Part shown: positions 21,376 to 34,005 of the stretch, in pieces
Layout of the letters: each line of letters begins with the position of its first letter
How positions within the stretch are numbered: the stretch's first letter is position 1
Assembly (NCBI GenBank): GCA_949752735.1
Contig: OX457046.1
Location: 29,396,677-29,460,676 of the forward strand
From: Lumbricus terrestris
Taxonomy: Eukaryota; Annelida; Clitellata; Crassiclitellata; Lumbricidae
DNA length: 64,000 nucleotides
Direction of reading: 5' to 3'
Made by a program: the position numbers and the translations under genes
The notes under the pieces: generated by a model
Database searches by the model: none
Seen by the model: the letters and a program-made list of their open reading frames with translations, nothing else
What the model was told of the DNA's origin: nothing

Positions 21376-22394
21376 TCCACTGTTTGCATAGCACTGCCAC
21401 CATCAACACTTTCACCATCGGTGTATAACTATCTGATCTAGATAAGATAAATGCCAGATGCATAGTTCCTCGACATTCTCATTCTTCATGATTCAATATC
21501 TCAAGAATATAACATTAAGAATAAAACTGATAAACTACAGAAGCAGTTCACTGATTCGCTGGATGATTCCGCCAGATAAATGCGATTCAAGAGATAATGT
21601 AATGACAGAGATTAAACCAGATGACGACATCAAAGTGATGATGGACGAACATGCGATAGAGAAAATGTGGCAATTCGTTCAGCTTCATGTCTGTCATTAA
21701 ACTAAATCAACTGTTATATCCCCCCTCCATGCATATCAACATCAACATCCGCCCATAATGGAACACTGCAAGAGATTGGATTCTGAGAAAGTCCTCAAGA
21801 TGCTTATAATGCCAAACCAAATTTTTTTCAAAGAGTAAAGCGTGTTCAATTTTTTTAACGGAAAAAATTGATCTTTGCTACATTTTGTATTACAGACTTT
21901 TAATATTAAAAATCTTTGTATATGCAAAGTAATTTCAATTGGAAAGCGAATAACACAACTTTATTAGTAAACACTAAGTACAACAGTCAAATAAATGGTG
22001 ACTTGAATTAGAAGAATCCTTGAAAGTACGGAGACAGTTTAGCAGATATCAGACGTAAATCAAATTAAGAAAATGATTATAGACAATAAATACACATGGT
22101 CACACACGTAAAATAAAAAAGGAAAACGAGATGAAAACTTAAAAACGGCGCTTGTCTAAGAATAAAAAAACGAAAATTTTACAACTATGCCTCAAACTAT
22201 GCATCATGAAAAGATAAACATTGTAGTAAACGAAGACATTACGGCCCCAGCTGCAAGGGCCTGAGACCAACTGCACATCTGAAAATCTGGTGCTTCACAG
22301 AACATCCTTAAACATTTGCAGCTGATTTACCTTGAGGACATGGTTTGAATTATCAGATGCAGGCCATCAAGAGCTTCTTCTGCAAAAACTCACG
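21376..22394. other. Non-coding stretch, nothing recognised
   Basis: AT-rich, no supported gene. Short frames without motifs are ignored. Confidence 0.4.
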
Positions 22395-23091
22395 AATGGG
22401 GTTGACCCAGCAGAAATTTCTATTGTGTACCAGCAATGGGGTTGACCCAGCAGAAATTTCTATTGTGTACCAGCAATGGGGTTGACCCAGCAGAAATTTC
22501 TATTGTGTACTAGGAATGGGGTTGACCCAGCAGAAATTTCTATTGTGTACCAGGAATGGGGTTGACCCAGCAGAAATTTCTATTACAAGTGTACCAGGAA
22601 TGGGGTTGACCCAGCAGAAATTTCTATTGTGTACCAGGAATGGGGTTGACCCAGCAAAAATTTCTATTGTGTACTAGGAATGGGGTTGACCCAGCAGAAA
22701 TTACTATTGTGTACCAGGAATGGGGTTGACCCAGCAGAAATTTCTATTACAAGTGTACCAGGAATGGGGTTGACCCAGCAGAAATTACTATTGTGTACCA
22801 GGAATGGGGTTGACCCAGCAGAAATTTCTATTGTGCACCAGGAATAGGTTGACCCAGCAGAAATTTCTATTACAAGTGTACCAGGAATGGGGTTGAACCA
22901 GCAGAAATTTCTATTGTGTACCAGGAATAGGTTGACCCAGCAGAAATTTCTATTACAAGTGTACCAGGAATGGGGTTGACCTAGCAGAAATTTCTATTGT
23001 GTACCAGGAGTGGGGTTGACCCAGCAGAAATTTCTATTACAAGTGTACCAGGAATGGGGTTGACCCAGCAGAAATTTCTATTGTGTACCAT
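22395..23091. repeat. 40/45-bp minisatellite, 17 units
   Basis: Unit AATGGGGTTGACCCAGCAGA plus AATTTCTATTGTGTACCAGG (type A, 40 bp). Type B has TTACAAGTGTACC (45 bp). The order of types is AAAAB AAAB AAB AB AB A, so the number of A units between B units falls steadily left to right. Confidence 0.95.
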
Positions 23092-23530
23092 AAACAGAAA
23101 GAAATACTAGACAAACACAACCAGTTCTTTCCGTGATCATGTTTGCTTACTGCAATTGACCAGTGAAGTATAGGCCCTGGAGTTCTCTCCTGCACTGATG
23201 CAACAACTGATCACGTGTTTCCTGCACTGGTCTTTTTCTCTGCCACTATTGGTAAATGCTTCCGCTACTCCCTGGCACTGTAATAGTTTATTTTTTCCAT
23301 CTCTCCACTCACCCATATTGAGGACGAGTAAGACAATAAAATATCGTATAGAGCTAATGACTGCATGGCGTATGCCTAATGCACAACGCAATATATATTA
23401 ATGTGACAGCCAAAATACAATTTTAATCGGGCTGACTGCAAAGTGATGAGCAAATTGTTCTCATGAAGAAAAATGACATTACGATAAAAACCAATGCAGA
23501 TTTAATATATATAAAAACTATATATATATT
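23092..23530. other. Non-coding stretch, nothing recognised
   Basis: No supported feature apart from its AT-rich right end. Confidence 0.4.
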
Positions 23531-23547
23531 ATATACAACCAATGCAG

Positions 23548-23593
<46 letters not shown>

Positions 23594-23605
23594 ATATATA
23601 CAACC
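23531..23605. repeat. (TA)n with CAACCAATGCAGAT spacers
   Basis: TATA runs separated by three copies of the spacer ACCAATGCAGATT (about 23490, 23537, 23602). Confidence 0.8.
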
Positions 23606-23639
23606 AATGCAGATTTATTATATAGATTTATAATAATAT

Positions 23640-23812
23640 GTACCGGGAGGGGGTTCTGTGTAATGGTGAACACCCTGGTACGAAGAGCGCATGGATGCAG
23701 GATCGCTTCCCACTACCCTCTCAAAGGCCCACCCAATCTTCCATTCGGCAGATGGCATTGGTAAACTGAGTAGTAGGACGCGATGGACGCCTTGCATGGC
23801 TGCCATACAGTT
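23640..23812 (+). mobile_element. SINE with degenerate tRNA head, family B-like
   Basis: Contains an A-box-like TGTGTAATGGTGA and a B-box-like AGGATCGCTTCCC, then ends CCTTGCATGGCTGCC, resembling the family B 3' end. The middle differs from other B copies, so the family link is tentative. Confidence 0.45.
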
Positions 23813-23904
23813 AAATTTAACTCCTGTAATAACTTGTGATCATCCGTTCATAATATGAATTGTAATCGTACTGCTTTGCGTCAGTTTGAAAAATAAACGA
23901 AGAT

Positions 23905-24101
23905 TATTATTATTATCATTATTATTATTACTACTACTATTACTACTATTAATATTAATATTATTACTATTATTACTACTATTGTTATTATTATTATTAT
24001 TATTATTAATATTATATTTTTTTTGGCCCCGAGGTATACAGGATCCCTCACGGACTTCACTAACGCCAATATAAATTATTATTATTATTATCATTACTGC
24101 A

Positions 24102-24157
<56 letters not shown>

Positions 24158-24180
24158 CATTATCATCATTATTATTACTG
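23905..24180. repeat. (ATT)n microsatellites flanking a 60-bp island
   Basis: Two ATT/ACT runs separated by 24013-24072 (GGCCCCGAGGTATACAGGAT...). Confidence 0.9.
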
Positions 24181-25025
24181 GTACATGAACCACATCATCG
24201 CTTCAGCTAAAAATTTGTCAACGTAATCCAGTGTTAGTTGTTGGCCTGAAGTAGAGCAGATTCTGCTGTTCAAATCAAGTGGGTCAATGTTTCTACTTTC
24301 AACTATTGTGCATATAATATAAGTATGTTATACCTGTAGGAAACAATCTGATGCCATCGCTGAGGCATCAACGGCAACTGCTTTCACGGCCTCACCAGTT
24401 TCACTTTCAGGTGATCTACAGCTGTAAAGTTGATGGCCCAGTGGAGATGTTGATTTTTGTGAGAGATGAGGTCATGGTGATCAAAATGGCTGAATGGACC
24501 ATTACTAATGATCAGTACATCTGAATAAATGCTTCATAAATGAAGATAGAATACAGGAAGCAACGTATAATGGCAGGCAATCTCTTACCAAACCATTAGT
24601 TATTCAGCACATAAATAAAATTTACTACCGGTTGTGCATAGTTCTCTGGAAATTATCCAACATATGTGGTATAGGTAATTCACAGCTGAAGACTATACAG
24701 TATCAGTGTCGGCCGAAAGTCAAACTACCATTCTAACCATCATCTGCCGTATACATAGACCTACATTCGGTTTAAATCTAAGTGCACTGTTCAGCAATTG
24801 AAAGGTGGAAAGTGATTTTCAATTCATGGAATAAATTAAGTTAAATTTATTGTTTCCAAGAAAAAACACAGACTGTTCAACATTCAATGACCCTAGTCAT
24901 AACCTTGGGACTCTGCTCCCTCAATCCCTCTGCAGAAGCGTACATAACCTTCTACCTAGACCATATAACTGAACAATAGTGTCTGGTCAAGCTGCTTCTG
25001 TGTCGGCTTAATTACTTAAAATGGA
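24181..25025. other. Non-coding stretch, nothing recognised
   Basis: No supported feature. Confidence 0.4.
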
Positions 25026-25170
25026 GGAATTGATTGACTGAAAGATCAATTGACTGATGGAATGAATGATTGATTGACTGATGGATTGATTGATGGATTG
25101 ATTGGTAGATTGATTGATTGACTGATGGATTGATCAATTGATTGACTTATCGATTGATCAATTGATTGAT
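25026..25170. repeat. (TTGA)n microsatellite
   Basis: TTGA/TGGA units with interruptions. Confidence 0.9.
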
Positions 25171-25261
25171 TGAATGTGGAAATAGCTTTCAATGGCAATA
25201 GGTCATCAATCACAACACCCAATATCAAAACTTATAAGCCACTTCATGAAGCAGCCCTTCC

Positions 25262-25330
25262 GCTCATACGCAAAGACCAAAGGCGCTCAAGATTGAAGAC
25301 CAAAGGCGCTCAAGATCGAAGACTAAAGAC
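25262..25330. repeat. Short minisatellite GAAGACCAAAGGCGCTCAAGA
   Basis: About three units. The first half (GAAGACCAAA) matches the first half of the 19-bp unit at 10455-11025. Confidence 0.7.
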
Positions 25331-26859
25331 ATGATAATAGTGAAGCAATCGTGAATGATTAACGATGCGTGAAAAACAATCTCTACTCAACATCAAATAC
25401 TTGCTACATCCGCACTATGATATTGGTCAGGGACCTATCCTCATATCTTAGCTGTGTGTAGTAATTTTCATTTCCACAGGGTTGTCATGTTGAGAATGCC
25501 TCTTAATAGTCCGTATTGCAAGGAGCACCTTATAAATTAAATTCTCAGATGCGTTATGATATATCCAACCCAAGGAAAAAAATACCCTGGCAAAATCCAG
25601 AAATAAATTTAAACAAATCAGAAAAAGATGCGGAACAAGTCGACTATATATGCTTGTAAAAGATTTACGAGCTCATAAATTTGTACACTGTAAAAATGAT
25701 CCAAAGGAAAATTTGAAAATAATAAATCAGAATCATTTCGAATTCAAATAATAATTCATCTGGCAGTAGTAGAAGTCAGTGAAACTATTTATAGAACCTA
25801 TAGCTTCTTCACCACAACTATTTTAAAACCGGCTATACCTTAGATTCCACGTTTCATGTTTGTATCTCTTACCGTCACTATGTACCAGGCTGCGGTGTGT
25901 CAACCTGCTCTTTTTTCATGAATTAAACGAATATATATATATATATATAAACCATCCAAAAAAAATAAAGTGCATCTTGACCATAAAAAATACTACTACT
26001 ACTACTACTACTAATAATAATAATAATAATAACAATTTTTATGGCGCCATTACGAGGTCATATACCGCTACAAGGGCGCCTCACAGACAGCAGCTAACTG
26101 TGGGATAAGCCTCAGTAAACAAATTTATAAGATTTAAGCTTTGATTTGACAGAGTCCACTGGGCCAGCCAATCTGATGTCTGCTTATCTGATCAGCAGCC
26201 TATTCGTTTGGAATTTTACAGCCATCTGATCATGAAATGACTGAAACACCCAACCTCTCAAGAATATGAATAGTGGTACTGATCGTATTACACATTCCCT
26301 CCTCCCATTGCTAAAATGCTCCCAAAGCCATAGCCACCCTCACTGAAATTCCATGAGAAATTCTCCTTTTCGCTGACGATATGGGTCACAGGAGTTTCAA
26401 TCAAAGACAGCATATTTTTAGAAACAAATTTTAATTGACTAGAATTGAATTACAGTATTCTTACCATCATCAGGATCAACAACAACAACAACATCATCAT
26501 CACAACCACCAATGTGCATAAGTACTATAGTCCAACACCAGCGTATTCTAGCATAAATCTACGGGTAACAAAGCAATCCGAAACAATAACACGCACACAA
26601 TTTGCCAAGAAAAATCAATGAATCTCATGGCAGAAAAACATTTATTGAATTGGACACTCTTCGTGACGTGCTGCGAAAACAATGCATCAAATCAGAACTA
26701 ATCAGCCTTCTCTGCGAGGAGAAAAGCGGATAAGCCCAACTACACAATGCACGGTGAATTCAATTACAGTATTTATACAATGATTAATAATTATTAATTT
26801 CTATTGTGCTGACCCGTGTCTGATGCACAGGGCATCAAAATGATAACACACCACAATCA
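25331..26859. other. Non-coding stretch with small (AT)n, (ACT)n runs
   Basis: Contains (AT)n at 25931-25949 and (ACT)n/(AAT)n at 25991-26030, followed by a short minus LINE/SINE-like tail (TTTTTATGGCGCC...). No gene recognised. Confidence 0.4.
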
Positions 26860-27078
26860 ATAAATCAATCAATCAGAATTTATATAGTGCCGCCCCTTCA
26901 AGATCCCTATTCAGAGGTCAAGCAAAAAAAAGCAGTCTTCAACAGTTGTTGAAACTGAGAACAGTTTGGGGGGAGTCCTAAAATCAATGGAAGCCCATTC
27001 CAGGTTGTTGGACCAATGACAGAGAGGGAATGGCTGTGCAATGTGTGCATTGTCACAGAGCAGGCGATCGGCGGGGGG
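26860..27078 (-). mobile_element. CR1/L2-group LINE 3' end, (TTGA)n tail
   Basis: The minus strand reads LSVIGPTTWNGLPLILGLPP, then a QLLKTAFF block and a stop, directly comparable with the plus copy at 49276-49423. The 3' tail is GGGGCGGCACTATATAAATTC and a TTGA repeat. It is 5'-truncated to about 215 bp. Confidence 0.72.
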
Positions 27079-27235
27079 GAGGGTCATTAAATCAGATCAA
27101 TATCTAAATGATATAAAATGATATATATGATATATCCACTAAGACTCAGACTATCCAATCCACACTATATATTGATTGATTGATATTAACAGTAGAAACA
27201 ACGCCGAAAGGTGAATCATAACAAAATACATTCAA

Positions 27236-27420
27236 TTCATTCATTACAGCAGTTTCTATAGCACTCTTCCTCAGAAGCTACAGCTCAGAAGTGCTCCCAA
27301 CCCAGCACGCTAAAAATGAATTTTGAGGTCAGAATGGAAAGTTCTGGAGTGGACCCTGGGAGCAAACATCACACCAAAGGGAGCCAGTTCCACACGGGGG
27401 GGATGGGATGTGCAAAGGAC
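27236..27420 (-). mobile_element. CR1/L2-group LINE 3' end (minus)
   Basis: The minus strand shows a decayed ...VWNWLP...PGSTPELS.LTSKFIF block, a GTTGGGAGCACTTCTGAG terminus, AGTGCTATAGAAAC and a TGAATGAAT tail. Same LINE 3' family as 26860-27078. Confidence 0.6.
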
Positions 27421-27596
27421 TGCCAATTAGCATATTACTTGCCAATGTTCTGAGCACTACACCAGCACTGTGTGCATGAATGAAAACAATATACTGATTG
27501 ATGCTTGCCATTACAACAATATTAAACAAAGTACAACAGAAATGAAAATAAACATGAAAGTTCATGGTATATGCATATGGCAAGACTTCTACTGGT

Positions 27597-27750
27597 ACAC
27601 ACACACACACACGCACACACATAAGTGTACAATTACAATTACACTCACACATTACACTCACACACATACACCCCATACACACACAACCACACACACAAAC
27701 AAACAAACAAAAACAAGCGTGCACACACACACAAACATATATATATATAT
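27597..27750. repeat. (CA)n / (TA)n microsatellite
   Basis: CA-rich array ending in ATATATATAT. Confidence 0.9.
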
Positions 27751-27801
27751 ATATGTTTAAGTGTTAATTGTTAAATGTTAAATGTTAAGTGTTAAATGTT
27801 C

Positions 27802-27875
27802 ATATACATACATGGCATTCATCATGCAGCGAAAAAAGTCTCATTAGAAAAACGACGCTAATAATAATCGCCAAT
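27802..27875 (+). repeat. 74-bp direct repeat, copy 1
   Basis: ATATACATACATGGCATTCA... to ...AATAATCGCCAAT. Repeated at 28894-28966 with only a 1-bp difference in an A run. Confidence 0.92.
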
Positions 27876-28284
27876 TTTTACATATCTCATACATATGCAC
27901 AGAGTGCCAGAACATGGGACATACTGCATACTGGGTAGTACCCGTATTTAACCGGTATTTCAATACAACTACATCCACATGTAACAACATAAACACTGAT
28001 AATAAAAAACACTGATAAATTGTGGTCTCTCTAAGCACTTGAAATGAAATGTGATGCTACTTCACCCCTCCGTTCATTTACTGTTATATGCTTCATAACT
28101 GACTTAAGCTGTTGAAAGGAGGATCCCACAGGCAAACAGTACCAAGCCCCCCTCCCCCAAAAAAATAACAACTTCATTTCAAAAGCCACACTGAGATTTT
28201 TCTAACTGTGTTTTTCATAAAATACCAGACTCACTAATATTACATCGACACTCCCTAACTTTACAAGCTGCACATGTCCTGGTT

Positions 28285-28302
28285 AGTGCACACACACATG
28301 CA

Positions 28303-28340
<38 letters not shown>

Positions 28341-28505
28341 CACTCATGCACACACACACATGCACACACACACACACAACACATGCACAAAAACACATGC
28401 ATGCATGCTCACACACATACGCACACAAACACACATGCACACAAATACACACATGCATGCACACACAAATACGCACACAAACACACATGCACGCACAAAC
28501 TGACA
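28285..28505. repeat. (CA)n with CATGCA blocks
   Basis: CACACA runs with repeated ACATGCACAC units. Confidence 0.9.
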
Positions 28506-28893
28506 TCATAGGCTAGCACACACATATCTCACACATTACTCCCTAACTGTTCACTATGATACTGAAGACAGTGGGATGAAAGGAAAGAAAAAGGCAGGAA
28601 TGAAGGCAGGAATGTAAGAAGAAAGGATGAAAGCAAAATGGAACACAAACAATTTATATTAATCATCCCATTTATATAACATATCCACTGTTTCCAGAGT
28701 AAGCAACAAAAAAAACCCAGTCCTGTCAGAACAGATCTAGTACCGACGTGTATTCCTAATTCCCCCGTACAGTATAACAAAGGAGCCGTACAGCGTCTGC
28801 ATACATTAACCACACAGAAAAATCTACAGCATGGCCTTCATGGTGAGATTACTGTAAGGCGCTATATAAATGCTCTTATATATATATATATAT

Positions 28894-28966
28894 ATATACA
28901 TACATGGCATTCATCATGCAGCGAAAAAGTCTCATTAGAAAAACGACGCTAATAATAATCGCCAAT
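28894..28966 (+). repeat. 74-bp direct repeat, copy 2
   Basis: Near-identical to 27802-27875. Here it is preceded by (TA)n and a LINE tail-like GTAAGGCGCTATATAAATGC (28854-28873). Confidence 0.92.
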
Positions 28967-29397
28967 CTGCGGGGCGTCGCTGATCCAACCACAGACGTAT
29001 ATTACGCACGGCTTTTCACAATCCGCCTCCGCCGTCAAAAATTTCAAGGCAACCGTGTTATCAACTAACAAAGCCGACAGCAGATCGAGTGGGCGTCCCA
29101 ATGAAGCCGTTATCACAGCCATCCCTGAGCCATCGATCCAGCCATCAGCGCCACGGCTCTGCTGCTGGTGGTGGTGGTGGTGGTGGGAGGGGTGGTGGAC
29201 GCAGGGAAATGACAGACGACATGCAAAGGGTGAAGCGTCTGCAACCTCCCTCACACGCCCCACTGGAAGATATATTGAACGCGCAGGCTGTGCTGTAGTC
29301 GATGAAGGGAGTCCGGCTGTATAGTCCGGATTGCGCCAGACATTCTGGACGCAATCCGGTGTCATCTGGACGTACAGACGAATACGGGGACACACGG
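28967..29397. other. Non-coding stretch, relatively GC-rich
   Basis: Includes a (GGT)n run near 29165-29190. Open frames exist on both strands but show no domain or splice structure I recognise. Confidence 0.35.
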
Positions 29398-30190
29398 AGA
29401 GTTAGATGGACATTGGATGGGATAGAATGACAGACAGAAGAATAGACAGACACACAGAACGGCAGACGGACACACAGAAGGATAAATGGATGCACAGAAG
29501 GATAGATGGACACACAGAAGGATAGATGGACACACAGAAGGATAGATGGACACACAGAAGGATAGACGAACACACATAAAGATAGACGGACACACAGAAG
29601 GGCAGACGGACACACAGTAGGATAGACGGACACACATATAAAGATAGACGGACACACAGAAGGATAAATGGACACACAGTAATAATAGTAGCACACACAC
29701 AAGGATAGATGAACACACTTAGTGATAAATGGACACACATGAATAAATACACAGCCACACAGATGGACAAACAAGAGGGATAAACGGACACACAGCAGAA
29801 TAGATAGACACACAGAAATAATAGTTGCGCACACCGAAAGATAGATGGGCACTTGGGGATAGAAAGGCACACGGAAGGGCAGAGGGACACACAATAGAAT
29901 AATCTAACTTAATGCAAAAGGAATACACCATCACATGGAAGTTTGGCGGACACACGAATGGATGGACGGACACACGAATGGATAGACAGACGCACGAATG
30001 GATAGACAGACACACTAATGGATAGACAGACACACGAATGGATAGACAGACACACTAATGGATAGACAGACACACAAATGGATAGACAGACACACGAATG
30101 GATAGACGGACAACGAACGGATAGACGGACACACGAATGGATAGACGGACACACGAATGGATAGACGGACACACAAATGGATAGACACAG
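29398..30190. repeat. 20-bp minisatellite in two blocks
   Basis: Unit GATAGATGGACACACAGAAG (29398-29885) and variant GATAGACGGACACACGAATG (29940-30190), about 35 copies overall, separated by about 50 bp. Minus-strand Cys/Leu/Ser-rich frames (LSFCVSIYPSVCP) come from the unit. Confidence 0.93.
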
Positions 30191-31431
30191 GCAATCACCT
30201 ACCACACAGAAGTGTAATAAAACACCCAAGAGTGGAATCTTTTCGGGGAAAAGACAGCCAGACATGAGGAAGAAGAAGTAGAAGTCCAGCAAATATACTG
30301 GGATCCCGTTGCAATAACGCATTCATAGTTTACTGAGCTGCAGGGAATTTCCCACCTAATACTTAAAAATACAATGTCTGTACTTACAGCAGAAACCAAT
30401 TATCTATCTTATATAGGAGTACATTGTAGCATGGGGAACGCTGGCATATACAAGGCCTAGCTTCAGTTACGCTAAATCAAATTTAAATTGAATCAAATTT
30501 TGTTAAACAACTTGCACGTGTAGTACTTCGCGTATGTTATACGTTACATGACAAGATTAAATGTGTATTTCATAAGTAAGCAATGCACTCTACAACGTGG
30601 ATAAAGTGCGGAATCAAAAGGTACGCCTGAATAGAAGCTCTCGCTGGATGGGGGGGGAGGCCCTAGGTAGTGTTGATGCTGCAAAGATAATGGGTATTGT
30701 TGTACTAAGTGTTTTTTTTTACAAAATGGAGACTATATATAGATAATATATAATTATATATAAAGAATTATAATATATAATTATTTATATAATTATATTT
30801 ATATAATTATGTATATAAATATATATATATATATTGGGGAATAAAAGCAAATGACCAATATATCTTAGATGAGCATGTATAGATATATAGAAAGAAATAA
30901 TAACAACAACAACAAATGGAATAATATTATTAACTGCTATTCAACATTTCTTTACTTAATATAACCTTTCTAATCTAATCTAACCATTTCTACAGCTAAT
31001 CCGATCTAATCATCTCACCGTTCTCACACTTCTTACCCGTCTGGCATCAAAGGCAATCTCTTTTCAATTCGACCAATCCATTCCAGAAAAACCGGTCACA
31101 ACAGTCTGAGTAATAAATAGCAGGGATAAGAAGATGGGGATAAGATGGAGGTGGGGGTGCAATGAGAGAAGTCCATTATTCGAAGCAATAACAGACTCAA
31201 GATCCGTATTTCAGAAGACAGTTTTTGGCCTTGTTCAAAACAACACATAGATCTCTGATGAAAATTAGAACAGCATAAACAGCATCATTATGTGTGATTT
31301 TTTAAATGCAGGTTAGTCCAATAATAATCACTGTATGAAACAAGTCACACTCTAGTACGGACCTCAGCATTCAGCAATAGTCAAGATTCATTATTCTGTT
31401 CTTTTATAAGTCTAGCTTGAACTAAATTAAG
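30191..31431. other. Non-coding stretch with AT-rich palindromic core
   Basis: Only TATA-rich sequence near 30735-30835 stands out. No gene recognised. Confidence 0.4.
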
Positions 31432-31628
31432 CATGGCAGTAGTGGGTATGTTCGTTGCCTAGCAGCCAGAGGGTTGCAGGTTCGAATTCACCTCAAGCCG
31501 CCGCGTAGGGACCTTGAGCAAGTCCTTCGCTCTGGCACTTCGGTGTGAAACTCTGATGCAATTTCCGCGCTATAGTCGGGAGCGCCTCTGAGTAGAGAGC
31601 TTGAAGGGACGATATAGAAATGGAAAAA
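31432..31628 (+). mobile_element. SINE family A copy (plus)
   Basis: Head GGCAGTAGTGGGTATGTTCG with B-box GGTTCGAATTC, then GAGCAAGTCCTTCGCTC, and tail AGTCGGGAGCGCCTCTGAGTAG, GCTTGAAGGGACGATATAGAAATGG with an AATA tail. This copy keeps the ATAGAAATGG end seen in the LINE. Confidence 0.85.
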
Positions 31629-31649
31629 TAAATAATTTAAGTACATTGG

Positions 31650-31795
31650 CTCATGAGACTGTACTGCTACTTTAGGGGCCCTACCTATAGCAGGGCCGTA
31701 AGACCACTTAAGACCGTACTTACAATTTCATTGAGGTCTACCACTACTGCTCTTGACTTAATAGTCATCAAATAAATTATTTAATTTGATTTTAA
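31650..31795 (+). repeat. Dispersed repeat S, copy 2
   Basis: GAGACTGTACTGCTACTTTAGG, GGCCGTAAGACC, ATCAAATAAATTATTTAAT. Matches 9598-9722. Confidence 0.6.
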
Positions 31796-32479
31796 AAGAC
31801 ATTGTCTGGATATCTAAACAACCAATTTACAACTTCGACGACGCGGACATGACAGTCTTAACACTGAGCCTCAATAACACAACAAAACACATGGAACAGG
31901 TGTTCATCTAAGCAACTCCACGGGAACTCTGATAATAGGTAGCGCTGCAACACCTGTTCAAAGCTTTTATCAAAACGGCTCTTTGTCTTGACAGAATGCC
32001 CCGAAGACCATCCCACCACTGAACGATATAACCTTACGGGCGGACTGTTAAGAATGTGTCTTCTACAGGGTACAGTGTACCAGTAGACGAAATTGCAACA
32101 GGTGTCTGTGTTTCTGTCTCTTCAAACGAATGGCCAGAATTCTAGACGAGAGCTGTGCGGCATTGCAACAAGAATCCCCAGAAGACATGCAACCATAAAC
32201 AACTGGGTACAAACATCCAGACCGTTTTCAGATTACAAAGGATAGGACAGGCCCTCAAGTCAATCCTCAATATGAAAGACTTACTGTTCTGTAGGCCTCG
32301 TTTTGTAACCTTCATTTAGGCAATAGGTGGCCAATCCTCCCCCACCTCCTTTGTTGAAACCTCGGATCAACATCAGCAGTGTAAACATACTCATCTTACC
32401 CAATCACAGTTTTGTATGAGTATTGTTATATGAAAGCATGCATGAATAAAAATCAAGGAAGAGGGGACAGGCTAGTACC
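31796..32479. other. Non-coding stretch, nothing recognised
   Basis: No supported feature. Confidence 0.4.
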
Positions 32480-32487
32480 CTATAAGC

Positions 32488-32817
32488 CAGCAGTTCCCAA
32501 CCCGTGGCCCGCCAGGCCTGAGAAAATGGCCCCTCATCTCTCAAAGAATTAACAAAAATATATGAAATGATGAAAATTTGGACAGGATAGAACACATAGG
32601 GGTCTAATTATTTTTTATTGCAAATTATTTTATTTTGACGTCTATAATTAGCATCAAATATTCTATTTTGAACCAATTACAACAATTGTATATGCTTTTA
32701 GTTAACTAAAGTTTAGCCTTTTGGCCCCCTAATGTCCTTCGACTAAGAAAAAGTGGCCCTCGTATCCTCCAACTTAGAAAAAGTGGCCCTAAAGTCAAAA
32801 AAGGTAGGGAATCCCTG
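32488..32817. mobile_element. hAT-type MITE, 330 bp, TSD CTATAAGC
   Basis: Left end CAGCAGTTCCCAACCCGTGG. The right end on the opposite strand is CAGGGATTCCCTACC. Exact 8-bp duplications CTATAAGC lie at 32480-32487 and 32818-32825. The CAG-(N)3-TTCCCAACC terminus is characteristic of hAT non-autonomous elements. Internal AAGTGGCCCT is repeated twice. Confidence 0.9.
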
Positions 32818-32825
32818 CTATAAGC

Positions 32826-33774
32826 TATTAGGCTTAGTTTGAATTTATATGAACTTATGTTCACAATTTTAATTTGAAAAGATTTCAATACTTTCAGTTT
32901 TTCTCAATTTCTTATTAAACCAGTTATAAGAAGAAAAAGAACTGTTGCCGATTAATGTCACTTATAATGAACTTTGGTTAACTGATAAAATTGCATTATT
33001 TGCTAAATAACATAAAAAATTGCATAAACAAGGTTTTTAAATTTAAAATGCAGTTTAAGATATAATATTTTCCGTTTCCAATTTTTTTTCATTTTCTCCA
33101 GGTTTCTTTCTCGAATAAAATGAGTTTCTTCCGTTTATATTCAGTTTCTATCGGCTTTTTTACATCTATCGATGATACTATCATCTGGGCAGAATTTCTA
33201 TAAAACACTGTTGAGATTGGCACAGCCATCTTTGGTCCACATTTCAGAACCAAAAAAACCCAGCGCATCAGTTTTTCACCTCTATCACCTAACATTAAAT
33301 CACGAAGAGTAACACTTGTCTGTCGATGAGAATGTTTGGGCACTGTAAAGACCAAGCCCCGCCCACCCCACCCCATCCCCCACCCCGCCCCCACCATCGA
33401 GGAAGGCAAACATTGACATAATAATCACGCTGATGTTTTCATCAAAACAGTCTTAAAACATCCAACACTAAAACGTCAAAAAACTTCAGAGACATAAACC
33501 AAAAATAGCACTGATCATTACGAAAAGCATGTGTGGCTAACAGCCAGACAGTAAAAACAATCTTACTGATGACATGTCTGGCAACAGTGCGAGAGATACA
33601 GACAGGTACACTGGTACACTGAGGCCACAGTAAACGTAATCTGCTTCAGTAATGCAAAAGTCCTGGCAGTGCCATGTATAAAATGCTCAATGAAAACAGA
33701 CGCAACCAAATAACTGGCATATACTAGAGCGCACCAAGGCCTCTGGAAAGTTTCTACACAGAAGAACTTGTCCA
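32826..33774. other. Non-coding stretch, nothing recognised
   Basis: No supported feature. A C-rich low-complexity patch lies at 33355-33395. Confidence 0.4.
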
Positions 33775-34005
33775 AGACCCCAAACCTGAATACTTGTGCA
33801 AGACTTCAAACCTGAATTTTTGCACAAGACTCTAAACCTGAATATATGCACAAGACTCTAAACCTGAATACAAGCGCACAACTCCAAACCTGATTACGCA
33901 TGCAATTAGCAATCAACTTGCAAGCAATTAGCAATAATCAATTTGCATGCAATTGGCAATTAATCTGCATACAATTAGCAATTAATTTGCATACAATCAG
34001 CAAGC
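33775..34005. repeat. Two adjacent minisatellites (about 28 and 25 bp)
   Basis: 33775-33895: unit GCACAAGACTCTAAACCTGA plus ATATAT, about five copies. 33896-34005: unit TGCATACAATTAGCAATTAA, about five copies. Confidence 0.85.

Noticed and set aside
22395..23091. CRISPR-like look of regularly repeated 40-bp units
   Set aside because: Units are contiguous without unique spacers and the genome is eukaryotic, so this is a minisatellite.
29145..30322. Long Cys/Ser/Leu-rich minus-strand frames up to 249 codons
   Set aside because: Generated by the 20-bp GGACACACAGAAG minisatellite.
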